From Clostridioides mangenotii TR (lineage in GTDB: Bacteria > Bacillota > Clostridia > Peptostreptococcales > Peptostreptococcaceae): a stretch of 33,430 bases of DNA. Below the pieces are notes generated by a model. The model worked only from the letters and a program-made list of their open reading frames with translations, made no database searches and was not told the origin of the DNA. Both the position numbers and the translations under genes were made by a program. This document shows, in pieces, positions 23,993 through 31,961 of the stretch; position 1 is the first letter of the stretch, and each line of letters starts with the position of its first letter. The DNA is taken from contig NZ_AXUS01000027.1 in assembly GCF_000498755.1 (NCBI RefSeq), forward strand, positions 1 to 33,430. The letters are read 5' to 3'.

Positions 23993-24943
23993 TTAAAAAT
24001 ACACAATTAACATTGTAACTACCATTAAAATTATAAGCACCGTTAGTATTATGTTTTTAAAAATCTTATTTTTTTCTCTTTTTTCTTTTTCCTTTATAAC
24101 TTCATAAAATTCGTCTCTCAGTTCATCCTCCTCTGAGGCTTTTTCGTACATTATACTACTAAGATCTATTATTACTTCCTGAGAATTACTATAACTTTTA
24201 TCTCTATCTATTAACTTACTCATTACATATATAAGTTCTTTTTTCTCATTCTTATATCTACTAACATTCCAATTTATTCCCTTATCTATATTTTTGAGAA
24301 GCTCTTTTTCAGATGATACACATACAAATACCTTTTCTCCAAAATAGGCTTCATAAAATATTTCTCCTAGACTAAAAAAATCACTGTCCTTATCTGTGTA
24401 ATCAACACAAAGCTGGTGAGGACACATATAATCTAAACTATCCGAGCTTCTAGTATGAACCCCTTTGTTTGCTCTAGTAATACCAAAATCACATACTTTA
24501 ACATTGTAGTCTTCATCTACAATTATACTGCTTGGCTTTAAACTTCCATGATATGCTTGTATTGAGTGCGCCGATTCAAGCGCTTTTAATACCTGTATAA
24601 CTATCTTTATTACATAGTCTAGCTGAAGACTTTTGCCATCGAGTAATTTATTCAACTCAATGCCTTTAGAGTATTCACTAACTATATAAAAATATACTGA
24701 TCCTTCTAGCTTATCAACACCTACATCAAGTGTTTTAAATATATATGGAGAGTTTAAATCTGATAAAACTGTAACTTCATCTATTAAATTCATTAAAAAT
24801 TCGTCACAGATACTATCGTTTTTCTCTATAAGCTTTATAAGAACATCTCTGTCGTTTCTTACATCTTTAGCTTTATACAACTTATTATCTTCAATAAAAT
24901 CATTCGATTCTAATAGTTGATACTTTTTATCTATTAAGTTCAA
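23993..24943 (-). CDS. Tail-anchored Ser/Thr kinase-like protein, probable pseudokinase
   Basis: A 316-residue Hanks-type kinase fold. Seen: the ATP-anchoring lysine in VLIKLI (K37), the helix-C glutamate E56, DFG (152-154, KVCDFGITRA), and an APE-like segment in the activation region. The glycine-rich loop expected near residues 12-20 is absent (ESNDFIEDNK), and the catalytic HRDxKxxN motif reads HGSLKPSS (132-139), so the catalytic Asp and the metal-binding Asn are both replaced by Ser. Residues about 292-315 form one C-terminal membrane helix with almost nothing outside, and no PASTA domains. Start is TTG with GGGAGGG ahead. It is likely a membrane-attached pseudokinase or signalling scaffold. 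C. difficile also has a second kinase-like gene near rpsB, to my recollection. Confidence 0.82.
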   Translation of the reverse strand: MNLIDKKYQLLESNDFIEDNKLYKAKDVRNDRDVLIKLIEKNDSICDEFLMNLIDEVTVLSDLNSPYIFKTLDVGVDKLEGSVYFYIVSEYSKGIELNKLLDGKSLQLDYVIKIVIQVLKALESAHSIQAYHGSLKPSSIIVDEDYNVKVCDFGITRANKGVHTRSSDSLDYMCPHQLCVDYTDKDSDFFSLGEIFYEAYFGEKVFVCVSSEKELLKNIDKGINWNVSRYKNEKKELIYVMSKLIDRDKSYSNSQEVIIDLSSIMYEKASEEDELRDEFYEVIKEKEKREKNKIFKNIILTVLIILMVVTMLIVYF

Positions 24944-25073
24944 AAGCTTTCCCTCCCCAAAATAATTTCAAATAAATATATATTAAGATTATAGCAATAT
25001 ATGTAGTTATTTTCCATAAAACTATCGATAATTAGAAATTTATCTAAAAACCTTAATCTTTGCACAATATAAG

Positions 25074-25115
25074 AGAGCTCATTACAGTTGGCGATTCCAA
25101 CATGCAATGAGCTCT
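25074..25115 (-). terminator. Hairpin after the VanW gene
   Basis: AGAGCTCATT...GTTGG pairs with CCAAC...AATGAGCTCT around a four-base loop; the following sequence is only moderately T-rich (CTTATATTG). Probable terminator between the VanW and kinase genes. Confidence 0.6.
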
Positions 25116-25143
25116 TTGAATTGACTATTATAATCTAAATTGT

Positions 25144-26400
25144 TTAATTTTTCTTTAATGCTCTATACTTGCTATCAGAAATATGTTCACTCTTTGTAAC
25201 ATTTCCTGAATCGTCTTTATAGTATCTATAAGTTGAATACTTCCCAGAACTATACCTAACGTCAATCCCTATATTTTGTTTGTCTGATGAGTTTCCATAT
25301 ATAGTAGAAGTTATTACACTTCCGTTTGCACTATTTTTTACAAATACTGGGTGCTTATATGGATTTTTAAATCTTAAGTTTAGCCCTCCGTCACTTACTG
25401 TAGCGTCTCTCCCTCTTGGAACATACGAAGATGCCGCTGAGTGGTTTGTAACCTCTGTTATCTGCATTCCTGCAAAAAGAGCTGTGTTGTATATTGTAGA
25501 AGATGTCTGACAGACCCCTCCACCAGGAGCTTGTTGCAACTTACCATAAACAATGACTGGTGCATTTTTATACCCGTTTGCCCTGTTACTTGGCCCTGTC
25601 ATCCCATTATAAGAGAACTCTTCGCCAGGCATAAGTAATACGTCACTTGTCTTTCTAGCAGACAATCCGACGTTATATGCTCTACCATAAGAGCTAGTAC
25701 CGTAGTTAGTTGAATACTGAGCTAAAACTGCATCCACTTTTTTTACTTGGTCTAATGTTATCTCTGGTTTTTTTAAATTTACTTTGATATGTAATAATTT
25801 TGTATCCTTTTTGTTTATCTTTTCGTAAATAGCTTCTTTATTAACTGCTACATCAAATTCTTTACCTGTAATTGCATCTTTATAGTTGATTCCGCCATCT
25901 ATAACCACTGCTGCATTTTCCATTTTTATATTTATGTCATTAGCTATTTCTGAAACTTTAGTGCTAAGCTTTGCTTCGTCAAAACTAGTTTTGATGTTTA
26001 TATCTTCTTTATTAAATAGTAAACCAAAATATTTTTTTACATTCCCAAAATAAGAATCTTTCTTTGTCATATTGTAAGCTTCTTTAACAGCTCCATCTAT
26101 ATCGTACTTTAAGTTTATATCTTTTGCATGTATTTTATAGTTTTTCTTATCATACTCTAAGTTTAAGTTTCTCGGCTTATACTTAGCTTTTACTGTTTTA
26201 AGGGCTTGATCTTGTGTCATATTCGATACTTCTACCCCTTGAATAAATATATTCTTTGCAATTTTACCGTTGTATAGGAAAAATTTATTAAAGGACAATA
26301 TTATTAATATTAATAAGACCGCTATACCTAATAGTACTATTCCTAATTTCTTTTCTTTAAACTTGCTGAGTTTTTCTACTTCTGTTGAACTTTCACTCAT
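25144..26400 (-). CDS. VanW family protein with peptidoglycan-binding-like repeat
   Basis: Cell-surface protein. Seen: a short cytoplasmic N-terminus, one membrane helix (about residues 17-38, GIVLLGIAVLLILIILSF), a mid region with GVEVSNMTQDQALKTVK typical of the PG-binding-4 domain, and the VanW domain with GEEFSYNGMTGPSNRANGYK, APGGGVCQTSSTIYNTALFA and NHSAASSYVPRGRDATVSDG. VanW proteins are common in Firmicutes beside or away from vancomycin clusters; no van genes are here, so this is not evidence of resistance. Probable role: envelope or peptidoglycan-related. GAGGTGATTAA precedes ATG. Confidence 0.88.
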   Translation of the reverse strand: MSESSTEVEKLSKFKEKKLGIVLLGIAVLLILIILSFNKFFLYNGKIAKNIFIQGVEVSNMTQDQALKTVKAKYKPRNLNLEYDKKNYKIHAKDINLKYDIDGAVKEAYNMTKKDSYFGNVKKYFGLLFNKEDINIKTSFDEAKLSTKVSEIANDINIKMENAAVVIDGGINYKDAITGKEFDVAVNKEAIYEKINKKDTKLLHIKVNLKKPEITLDQVKKVDAVLAQYSTNYGTSSYGRAYNVGLSARKTSDVLLMPGEEFSYNGMTGPSNRANGYKNAPVIVYGKLQQAPGGGVCQTSSTIYNTALFAGMQITEVTNHSAASSYVPRGRDATVSDGGLNLRFKNPYKHPVFVKNSANGSVITSTIYGNSSDKQNIGIDVRYSSGKYSTYRYYKDDSGNVTKSEHISDSKYRALKKN

Positions 26401-26496
26401 TTAATCACCTCATTAATCATGCAAATAAACTATTCTAATTTTATAGGACTAATTAGATTATATTTTAATAGGATTTCATTAACAACACCTTTGGCT

Positions 26497-26520
26497 AAAT
26501 GTAACTAAATTGTTACATTT
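26497..26520 (-). terminator. AT-rich hairpin at the end of the EEP-family gene
   Basis: AAATGTAAC with GTTACATTT around TAAATT; it overlaps the stop codon of the gene upstream on the minus strand. Weak terminator or stability stem. Confidence 0.4.
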
Positions 26521-27154
26521 ATTTGCTAATTTCGCAAATAAGTGGAAAATGATCTGATAATTTTATTTCATCTACTTTATAATTGTTTATGTTTAATTGA
26601 CCATCTACAAAAATATAGTCAATCCTTGAACTTGATGGCCAAAAAGTAGCCTGTTCTTGCTCATCAGATATAATTGCTGTGTCGTTAAATTTCCCTATAT
26701 TTATATTTTTATCATTAAAGTCCCCACATATAATTTTATTGCCAACTAAACATTTAGTATAATCCATAATTTCATTTAGCTGTATATTTCTCTCTTGTTT
26801 ATCAAGCCCCAAATGTGTATTTATTATATTAATGTGACCTTTATTGGTTTCATAACTTAGACAAAGCGCCCCTCTTTGCTCTTTTTTGCTTGTAAGTAAG
26901 AAATGCTGACTGCTAAAATCTTTACTTTGTGTAAATATACATATTCCATATAGCATCCCCGGCTTTTTAACATTAGCTGCAAAAACACCATTCATATTTA
27001 TCTGTTTTTTAAGTATCAAAAATTGCGGGTACAATACCTCTTGTAGGCAAATCGCATCACAGCGTTGTTTCTTTAAGTATTTTCCTATTTTGAAAAGTGT
27101 TGGTTTATTCTTTGCATTCATTCCCTTATGGATATTGTAAGTAACTATCTTCAT
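26519..27154 (-). CDS. Endonuclease/exonuclease/phosphatase family protein
   Basis: A 211-residue metal-dependent phosphoesterase of the EEP superfamily. Seen: IVTYNIHKG at the start (Asn of the first motif), AICLQEVL (metal-binding Glu), INIINTHLG (His), ICGDFND (Asp and Asn), SRIDYIFV, and the terminal LSDHFPLICEI with the SDH catalytic pair. All expected active-site residues are present and the length fits a minimal single-domain member. No signal peptide, so cytoplasmic. Members of the family hydrolyse nucleic acids, phosphoinositides or sphingolipids; the substrate is not readable. Ribosome site AAAGGAG before ATG. Confidence 0.88.
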   Translation of the reverse strand: MKIVTYNIHKGMNAKNKPTLFKIGKYLKKQRCDAICLQEVLYPQFLILKKQINMNGVFAANVKKPGMLYGICIFTQSKDFSSQHFLLTSKKEQRGALCLSYETNKGHINIINTHLGLDKQERNIQLNEIMDYTKCLVGNKIICGDFNDKNINIGKFNDTAIISDEQEQATFWPSSSRIDYIFVDGQLNINNYKVDEIKLSDHFPLICEISK

Positions 27155-27185
27155 ATATAACTCCTTTCACATGGATAAATAATTA

Positions 27186-27231
27186 AATAAAAAACCTAAC
27201 TAAAGTATCTCTCCTTATACTAAGTTAGGTT
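27186..27231 (-). terminator. Strong terminator after the 55-residue gene
   Basis: On the minus strand AACCTAACT..AGTAT pairs with ATACT..AGTTAGGTT, followed by TTTTTTATTT. It lies between the 55-residue gene and the EEP gene, so the small gene has its own transcript end. Confidence 0.85.
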
Positions 27232-27256
27232 ATCCAAAATCGTAAATAATTTTATA

Positions 27257-27424
27257 TTAATGCTGAACCTCTTTTTTTATCCTAGTAAATCTTCCTTCAC
27301 TTACTACAAATAAAAATCCCATTTTTTTATATATCTCGTCCAGTTCGCTCAGTGTAACATCACCGTTTTTTAAATTCATAAGTGTAATATCTTTTATTTT
27401 TCTAGGTTTAATCATCATATGCAT
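27257..27424 (-). CDS. Small hypothetical protein, 55 residues
   Basis: A short gene with a complete set of signals: promoter TTGTAT-17-TATAAT (27574-27546), a hairpin-bearing leader, ribosome site AAAGGAG six bases before ATG at 27424, 55 codons, TAA and a strong terminator. The product begins MHMMIKPRKIKDITLMNLKN and continues with GDVTLSELDEIYKKMGFLFV and a basic end (RFTRIKKEVQH). It is soluble, basic and may fold as a small alpha-beta or winged unit; the TLSELDEIYKKMGF part looks like a helix with leucine spacing. No family recognised. Its separate, well-built transcription unit argues that it is real and regulated. Confidence 0.68.
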   Translation of the reverse strand: MHMMIKPRKIKDITLMNLKNGDVTLSELDEIYKKMGFLFVVSEGRFTRIKKEVQH

Positions 27425-27474
27425 TAATTCTCCTTTACAAAATATTTATAGTTTATTATATTTATTATTTATCA

Positions 27475-27515
27475 CTTATATTCGTATTATTTTAAAATAA
27501 TCAAATGAATATAAG
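27475..27515. repeat. Nested palindrome in the leader of the 55-residue gene
   Basis: CTTATATTC pairs with GAATATAAG, and inside lies the perfect 16-base palindrome ATTATTTTAAAATAAT. It lies within the untranslated leader on the minus strand; it could be a regulator site or an RNA stem. Confidence 0.6.
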
Positions 27516-27545
27516 AAAATTTCCTCACCAAACACTTGTTCCTTA

Positions 27546-27574
27546 ATTATACACCATACATTTGTTCGATACAA
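27546..27574 (-). promoter_or_regulatory. Sigma-A promoter of the 55-residue gene
   Basis: TTGTAT (27574-27569), 17-base spacer, consensus TATAAT (27551-27546) on the minus strand; predicted +1 near 27539. Confidence 0.65.
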
Positions 27575-27603
27575 TAGTAAATATAATTTTTTATATTTTA
27601 TTT

Positions 27604-27631
27604 TTGTATAGACTAATCTAGAAAATAGAAT
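27604..27631 (+). promoter_or_regulatory. Candidate promoter of the hyd maturation operon
   Basis: TTGTAT (27604-27609), 16-base spacer, TAGAAT (27626-27631). It would start a leader of about 210 nt ahead of the first gene. Confidence 0.4.
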
Positions 27632-27682
27632 TATCATATAAGTAATATCAATTTTCTTTAGTTAAAAATTTTATTTTTTCTT

Positions 27683-27834
27683 TAGACAATTGTCTCTTTA
27701 ATAAATAGATTACCTACCAGAAAAGAATATTCTAATCTGCCGGGAAATTTAGTAAATATGTTGAATTATACATGGAGATACTAACTTTTCTTTATCACGG
27801 ATTTTTTTCTGGATTAAAGAGAAGTTTTTTATTT
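27683..27834 (+). promoter_or_regulatory. Attenuator-like leader of the hyd maturation operon
   Basis: A terminator stem (27783-27796 with 27812-27826, one bulge) followed by a T-rich run sits directly before the ribosome site of the first gene. Its 3' arm includes ATTAAAGAGA (27813-27822), which is exactly complementary to TCTCTTTAAT at 27693-27702. The two pairings exclude each other, as in terminator/antiterminator switches. An AGACAATTGTCT palindrome overlaps the upstream segment, and the 27710-27745 part can form an AGATTA/TAATCT stem. The signal sensed is unknown; no known riboswitch class was recognised. Confidence 0.55.
27783..27834 (+). terminator. Intrinsic terminator inside the hyd operon leader
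   Basis: AACTTTTCTTTA-TC pairs with GATTAAAGAGAAGTT, then TTTTTTATTTT. It ends only a few bases before AAGGAG of the TM1266-like gene, so transcription must pass it to express the operon. Confidence 0.65.
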
Positions 27835-27847
27835 TAAGGAGAATTAT

Positions 27848-28099
27848 ATGAAAAAAATTGCAGTTATTAGTGCTATTTTGGAGGAACCAGAAAAATCACA
27901 ACATAAATTTAACGAGACTATCTCCTCTTTTAAGGGGATTATAAAAGGTCGTATGGGAATTCCATGTGAAACTGAAGGCGTATCTGTTATTTGTATTGTT
28001 GTAGTTGGAAAACTAGATGATATTAACAATCTTACTGGTAAACTTGGAAATATCCCTAATGTTTTAGTAAAAACAAGCATATCAAAAAAAGAATTATAG
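27848..28099 (+). CDS. TM1266-like iron-only hydrogenase system regulator
   Basis: An 83-residue ferredoxin-like (ACT/NikR-C-like) domain protein, reading KKIAVISAILEEPEKSQHKF, then KGRMGIPCE and VSVICIVVVGKLDDINNLTG. It matches the small protein repeatedly found first in hydrogenase maturation operons (TM1266 type), thought to regulate or assist the [FeFe]-hydrogenase system; its mechanism is not known. AAGGAG precedes ATG. It is 11 bases from hydF and so the first gene of the operon. Lacks a DNA-binding domain, so a ligand-sensing or protein-partner role is as likely as transcription control. Confidence 0.88.
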   Translation: MKKIAVISAILEEPEKSQHKFNETISSFKGIIKGRMGIPCETEGVSVICIVVVGKLDDINNLTGKLGNIPNVLVKTSISKKEL

Positions 28100-28110
28100 G
28101 AGGGATAACA

Positions 28111-29334
28111 ATGTCGTTAAACTCAACCCCAAAATCGGTAAGAACCCACATCGGTATATTTGGAAAAAGAAACTCTGGCAAATCGAGTTTGATAAATGCA
28201 CTATCAAATCAAGACATCGCCATTGTATCAGATGTAAAAGGAACTACTACCGATCCAGTATTTAGGCCTATAGAAATACTGCCTATTGGACCTTGTGTAC
28301 TCATTGATACAGCTGGCATTGATGACCATGGCGAACTAGGTGAGCTTCGAATTAAAAAATCTTTAAATGTTCTAGACAAAACAGATATAGCTTTACTAGT
28401 TGCAGATGTCAATTCAGGAATACTTACAGAAGACCTACATTTAATAGAAAAATTTAAAGCTAAGAATATACCTTATCTTGTTGTTTTAAATAAATCTGAC
28501 ACAGCAAGTATATCAAATCAGCAGCTTGAAGAAATAAAAGAAAAGACCTCTGCTAATATAGTTTTATCTTCTGCCTCAAATGGTATTGGAATAGATAAAA
28601 TAAAAGAAGAAATTATCAAATTTATTCCAAAAAATAAAAATGAAATAATTCTTGTATCAGACTTAGTAGACGATAATGACTTTGTGGTACTTGTAACACC
28701 TATTGATAAATCTGCACCAAAAGGCAGACTTATCCTTCCACAGCAACAAGTTATAAGAGATTGTCTCGATAACAATGCAATACCGATAGTCACTAAGGAA
28801 AGTACCCTAAAAGAAACTCTAAACAATCTCTCAAAGAAACCTAAGTTAGTAATAACTGATTCACAAGCTTTCACAGAAGTAGATAAAGAAACACCAAAGG
28901 ATATACCACTTACCTCTTTCTCCATCCTATTCGCCCGTCAAAAAGGTGACCTACAGGATTTAATAGATGGAGCTGAATCTATAGACAACTTAAAAGACGG
29001 TGATGTAATACTTATGGCAGAAGGATGTACACACCATGCTCAAGACGACGATATTGGAAGGGTAAAAATACCAAATATGTTAAAGAAAAAGTCGGGTAAA
29101 GACCTAACTTTTGAATTTAGCTCAGGAGTATCGTTTACTGAAAATATCGCTAAATACAGCTTAGTTGTACACTGTGGTGCATGTATGATGAATAGAAAAG
29201 AAATGTTATCTAGAATCGAAAATTCAAAAACACACAACGTACCAATCGTTAACTATGGAATACTCATTGCACATGTGAAGGGAATTTTAGAAAGGTCGAT
29301 TGAGATTTTTGAAGGAGTTAATATACATGACTAA
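28111..29334 (+). CDS. hydF: [FeFe]-hydrogenase H-cluster maturation GTPase HydF
   Basis: Scaffold GTPase on which the 2Fe subcluster is assembled before transfer to apo-hydrogenase. Seen: P-loop GKRNSGKSS, switch region VKGTTTDPV, DTAGIDD (G3) and NKSD (G4), a middle dimerisation domain, and the C-terminal [4Fe-4S] ligands CTH and HCGAC (CxH...HCxxC). Length 407 is typical. GGAGGGATAACA before ATG. Its stop overlaps the hydE start by eight bases, showing translational coupling. It receives the precursor made by HydE and HydG. Confidence 0.96.
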   Translation: MSLNSTPKSVRTHIGIFGKRNSGKSSLINALSNQDIAIVSDVKGTTTDPVFRPIEILPIGPCVLIDTAGIDDHGELGELRIKKSLNVLDKTDIALLVADVNSGILTEDLHLIEKFKAKNIPYLVVLNKSDTASISNQQLEEIKEKTSANIVLSSASNGIGIDKIKEEIIKFIPKNKNEIILVSDLVDDNDFVVLVTPIDKSAPKGRLILPQQQVIRDCLDNNAIPIVTKESTLKETLNNLSKKPKLVITDSQAFTEVDKETPKDIPLTSFSILFARQKGDLQDLIDGAESIDNLKDGDVILMAEGCTHHAQDDDIGRVKIPNMLKKKSGKDLTFEFSSGVSFTENIAKYSLVVHCGACMMNRKEMLSRIENSKTHNVPIVNYGILIAHVKGILERSIEIFEGVNIHD

Positions 29335-30412
29335 TAATAAATTAAAGTTACTGATCGATAAACTCTACGCTGATAACAATTTAGAGCGCGATCAATTACT
29401 TTTTCTTGTAGAAAATATTGATAAACCCAATTACAATACAGAAGAAAATTTATTTGATTATCTCTGTAAGAAATCCGATGTTTTAAGACATCAAAATTAT
29501 GACAGGAGCGTATATTTAAGAGGATTGATTGAAATCTCAAATATATGCAAAAAAGACTGTTACTACTGTGGCATTAGAGCGTCAAATAACAATGTAGAAA
29601 GATATAGGCTAGATAAAAACAGTATACTAGAATGTTGTGAAATAGGATACGAAATAGGGTATAGAACTTTTGTGCTTCAAGGTGGGGAAGATCAATATTT
29701 TACAGATGAAATAATGTCAGACATTATAAGAAGTATCAAAACAAAATATCCAGACTGTGCAATTACCCTATCGATAGGTGAAAAAAGTATTGATTCATAT
29801 AAAAAATACTACGATTCTGGTGCAGATAGATATCTACTAAGACATGAGACTTCAACTACTGATCACTATAGTAAACTTCACCCTGATGTTATGAAACTCG
29901 AAAACAGAGTGAAATGTCTAAATGATTTAAAGAAAATTGGATTTCAAGTAGGTGCAGGCTTTATGGTTGGATCGCCATATCAAACGGACAATGAACTAGT
30001 AAGTGATTTACTTTTTCTAAAAGAATTCAATCCTCACATGGTTGGTATTGGTCCATTTATCCCGCATATTGATACAAAATTTAAAGATTATAAGCATGGC
30101 GATTTAAGAAAGACAATTCTAATGCTTGCAATAACTAGGTTACTTCTTCCAAAATGCTTACTGCCCGCAACAACAGCACTTGCATCTATAGATCCAAACG
30201 GAAGAAAGCAAGGACTAAAATCAGGATGTAATGTAATTATGCCTAACCTATCACCTAAAGAGTTTAGAAAACAGTATTCTCTTTACAACAACAAACTTTC
30301 TACTGGTAAAGAAGCATTTGAGTACCATAAAGAACTAGAAATAAGTCTTGAACTTTTAGGATTAAAAGTAGATTATTCTCGTGGAGATAATATTGAATGG
30401 AGGCGTTTATAG
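29327..30412 (+). CDS. hydE: [FeFe]-hydrogenase maturation radical SAM enzyme HydE
   Basis: Radical S-adenosylmethionine enzyme that acts on the HydG-made Fe(CO)2(CN)-cysteine synthon in building the azadithiolate-bridged cluster. Seen: CKKDCYYC (CxxxCxxC, first residues of the SAM cluster loop) in ISNICKKDCYYCGIRASN, LQGGEDQYFTDEI (GGE motif for SAM), ETSTTDHYSKLHP, and GAGFMVGSPYQT. An upstream TTG at 29300 has no ribosome site; GAAGGAG lies nine bases before the ATG at 29327, giving 361 residues. The next gene, hydG, begins at the last base of its stop codon. Confidence 0.95.
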   Translation: MTNNKLKLLIDKLYADNNLERDQLLFLVENIDKPNYNTEENLFDYLCKKSDVLRHQNYDRSVYLRGLIEISNICKKDCYYCGIRASNNNVERYRLDKNSILECCEIGYEIGYRTFVLQGGEDQYFTDEIMSDIIRSIKTKYPDCAITLSIGEKSIDSYKKYYDSGADRYLLRHETSTTDHYSKLHPDVMKLENRVKCLNDLKKIGFQVGAGFMVGSPYQTDNELVSDLLFLKEFNPHMVGIGPFIPHIDTKFKDYKHGDLRKTILMLAITRLLLPKCLLPATTALASIDPNGRKQGLKSGCNVIMPNLSPKEFRKQYSLYNNKLSTGKEAFEYHKELEISLELLGLKVDYSRGDNIEWRRL

Positions 30413-31786
30413 TGTTTATAAACCATGAATTAATAGAATCATTGCTAAAAGAAGCAAAATCAGCAACTACAAAAGATATTGAAGGTGTACTACAAAAAGC
30501 GCAAAATAGAGAAAAACTAACTTACAAAGATATAGCTATTTTATTAGAAATAGAAAACAAAGAACAAACAGACAAGTTATACAAAATAGCTGGTCAAATA
30601 AAAGATGAAATCTACGGAAACAGAGTTGTGCTCTTCGCCCCTCTGTACATCTCTAACTATTGTGTAAATGATTGCGCATATTGTGGTTTTAGCAGATCAA
30701 ATAAATTTTCGAGAAAAAATTAACTATGGATGAAATCAAAGAAGAAGTGAAAATTCTCGAAAAATGGGTCATAAAAGATTAGCTTTAGAGGCTGGAGAGG
30801 ACCCTGTAAATTGCGACATAGACTATATTTTGGATGCACTTGATGCAATATACTCAACTTACAACGAAAACGGAAATATAAGAAGAGTGAACGTTAACAT
30901 AGCAGCCACTACAGTCGATAATTACAAACTTTTAAAGGAAAAAGGAATCGGAACCTACATATTGTTCCAAGAAACTTACCACAGTCCTACATTTAAAAAG
31001 ATGCATGGAAAATCAATAAAAAATGACTACGAATACCATCTAACTGCTTTTGACAGAGCTATGGAAGCCGGAGTTGACGATGTCGGTGCAGGGGTCTTAT
31101 TTGGACTAGCAGATCCTAAATTTGAAGTACTAGGACTTATGATGCACAACGAGCATCTTGAAGAAAAGTACGGTGTAGGATTCCACACCATATCTTTCCC
31201 AAGGTTGAAAAAAGCTGAAGGTATGAATCTGGAAGACTTCCCTAACATAGTAGACGACGAATTATTCAAAAAAATAGTAGCTATCACCCGCTTAGCTGTT
31301 CCTTACACAGGAATAATCATGTCTACAAGAGAAGATTCTAGTATGAGAGACGAACTATTAAAATACGGAGTATCACAACTAAGTGTCGGCTCTCTAACAG
31401 GAGTAGGAGGATACAAAGCTTACGAAGACGGTGAAGTAATCGACCAATTTGAAGTCGGAGATCACAGGGACGCAAACGAAATGCTAAAAGGTTTAATTTC
31501 TAGTGGATATATACCAAGTTACTGTACCGCATGCTACAGAAAAGGTAGAACTGGAGACAGATTTATGAGCCTAGCAAAAAGTCACCAAATACACAATGTC
31601 TGTACACCAAATGCCCTTACAACGCTTATGGAATATCTAATAGATTACGGAGACGAAGAATTAAAAAATATAGGAGAAAAATTTATCCAAGACCAGATAG
31701 AAAACATTGCGAGAGAAGACATAAAAAACATTGTCACTAATAATTTAGTCGAGCTAAAAAAAGGAAAAAGAGATTTATACTTATAA
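30412..31786 (+). pseudogene. hydG: hydG, [FeFe]-hydrogenase maturation tyrosine lyase, interrupted by two frameshifts
   Basis: HydG is a radical SAM tyrosine lyase releasing CO and CN for the H-cluster. The likely start is GTG at 30412, at the hydE stop, with GGAGG eight bases ahead. The first part carries CVNDCAYC (CxxxCxxC); the second carries GEDP, the C-terminal cluster ligands CTAC and the distant Cys in HNVCTPNA. The frame breaks at A6 (30714-30719), giving a TAA at 30721-30723, and again at A5 (30760-30764). One extra A at each place restores an uninterrupted protein of about 458 residues, the family length. All catalytic cysteines are intact, so either the gene was broken recently or these are sequencing errors in A-runs. 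Confidence 0.9.
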
Positions 31787-31788
31787 AT

Positions 31789-31818
31789 TACGAAAGTGGC
31801 TGTATCAGCCACTTTCGC
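31789..31818. terminator. Hairpin after hydG
   Basis: A 12-bp perfect stem (CGAAAGTGGCTG with CAGCCACTTTCG) and a three-base loop right behind the hydG stop. No T-run follows on the plus strand (CCTTAACC), so it may serve as a 3' stability stem or a weak terminator. Confidence 0.55.
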
Positions 31819-31833
31819 CTTAACCATAAGGAA

Positions 31834-31955
31834 GTTAAAATGGCTGCTGCTGCCGGTTGTAGATAATACAAAATATGAGGTATTCTCTGGATAGACTCGA
31901 CGTCCAGCATACCTAATAATTTGTATTATCTACAACCGGCAGCGGCCATTTTAAC
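31834..31955. repeat. 122-bp long palindrome in the convergent hydG / aminotransferase gap
   Basis: Arms begin GTTAAAATGGC and end GCCATTTTAAC. They continue through CTGCCGGTTGTAGATAATAC with one three-base insertion (an extra TGC in the left arm) and one transition, then AGGTAT/ATACCT and CTGGA/TCCAG stems to the tip. It is GC-richer than its surroundings. It could be a mobile palindromic element (MITE/REP-like) or an unusually large bidirectional terminator; no second copy was seen in this window. Confidence 0.7.
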
Positions 31956-31961
31956 AACCAC

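Larger units (their letters stand above)
27425..27847. other. 423-base divergent region with leaders of two genes
   Basis: Holds, on the minus strand, the promoter (27546-27574) and leader of the 55-residue gene with a long inverted repeat at 27475-27515, and on the plus strand a promoter and attenuator-like leader for the hydrogenase maturation operon. No extra coding frame seen. Confidence 0.6.

Noticed and set aside
25144-26400. Vancomycin resistance from the vanW-like gene
   Set aside because: No vanHAX or vanRS genes nearby; VanW-domain proteins are common in clostridia without resistance.
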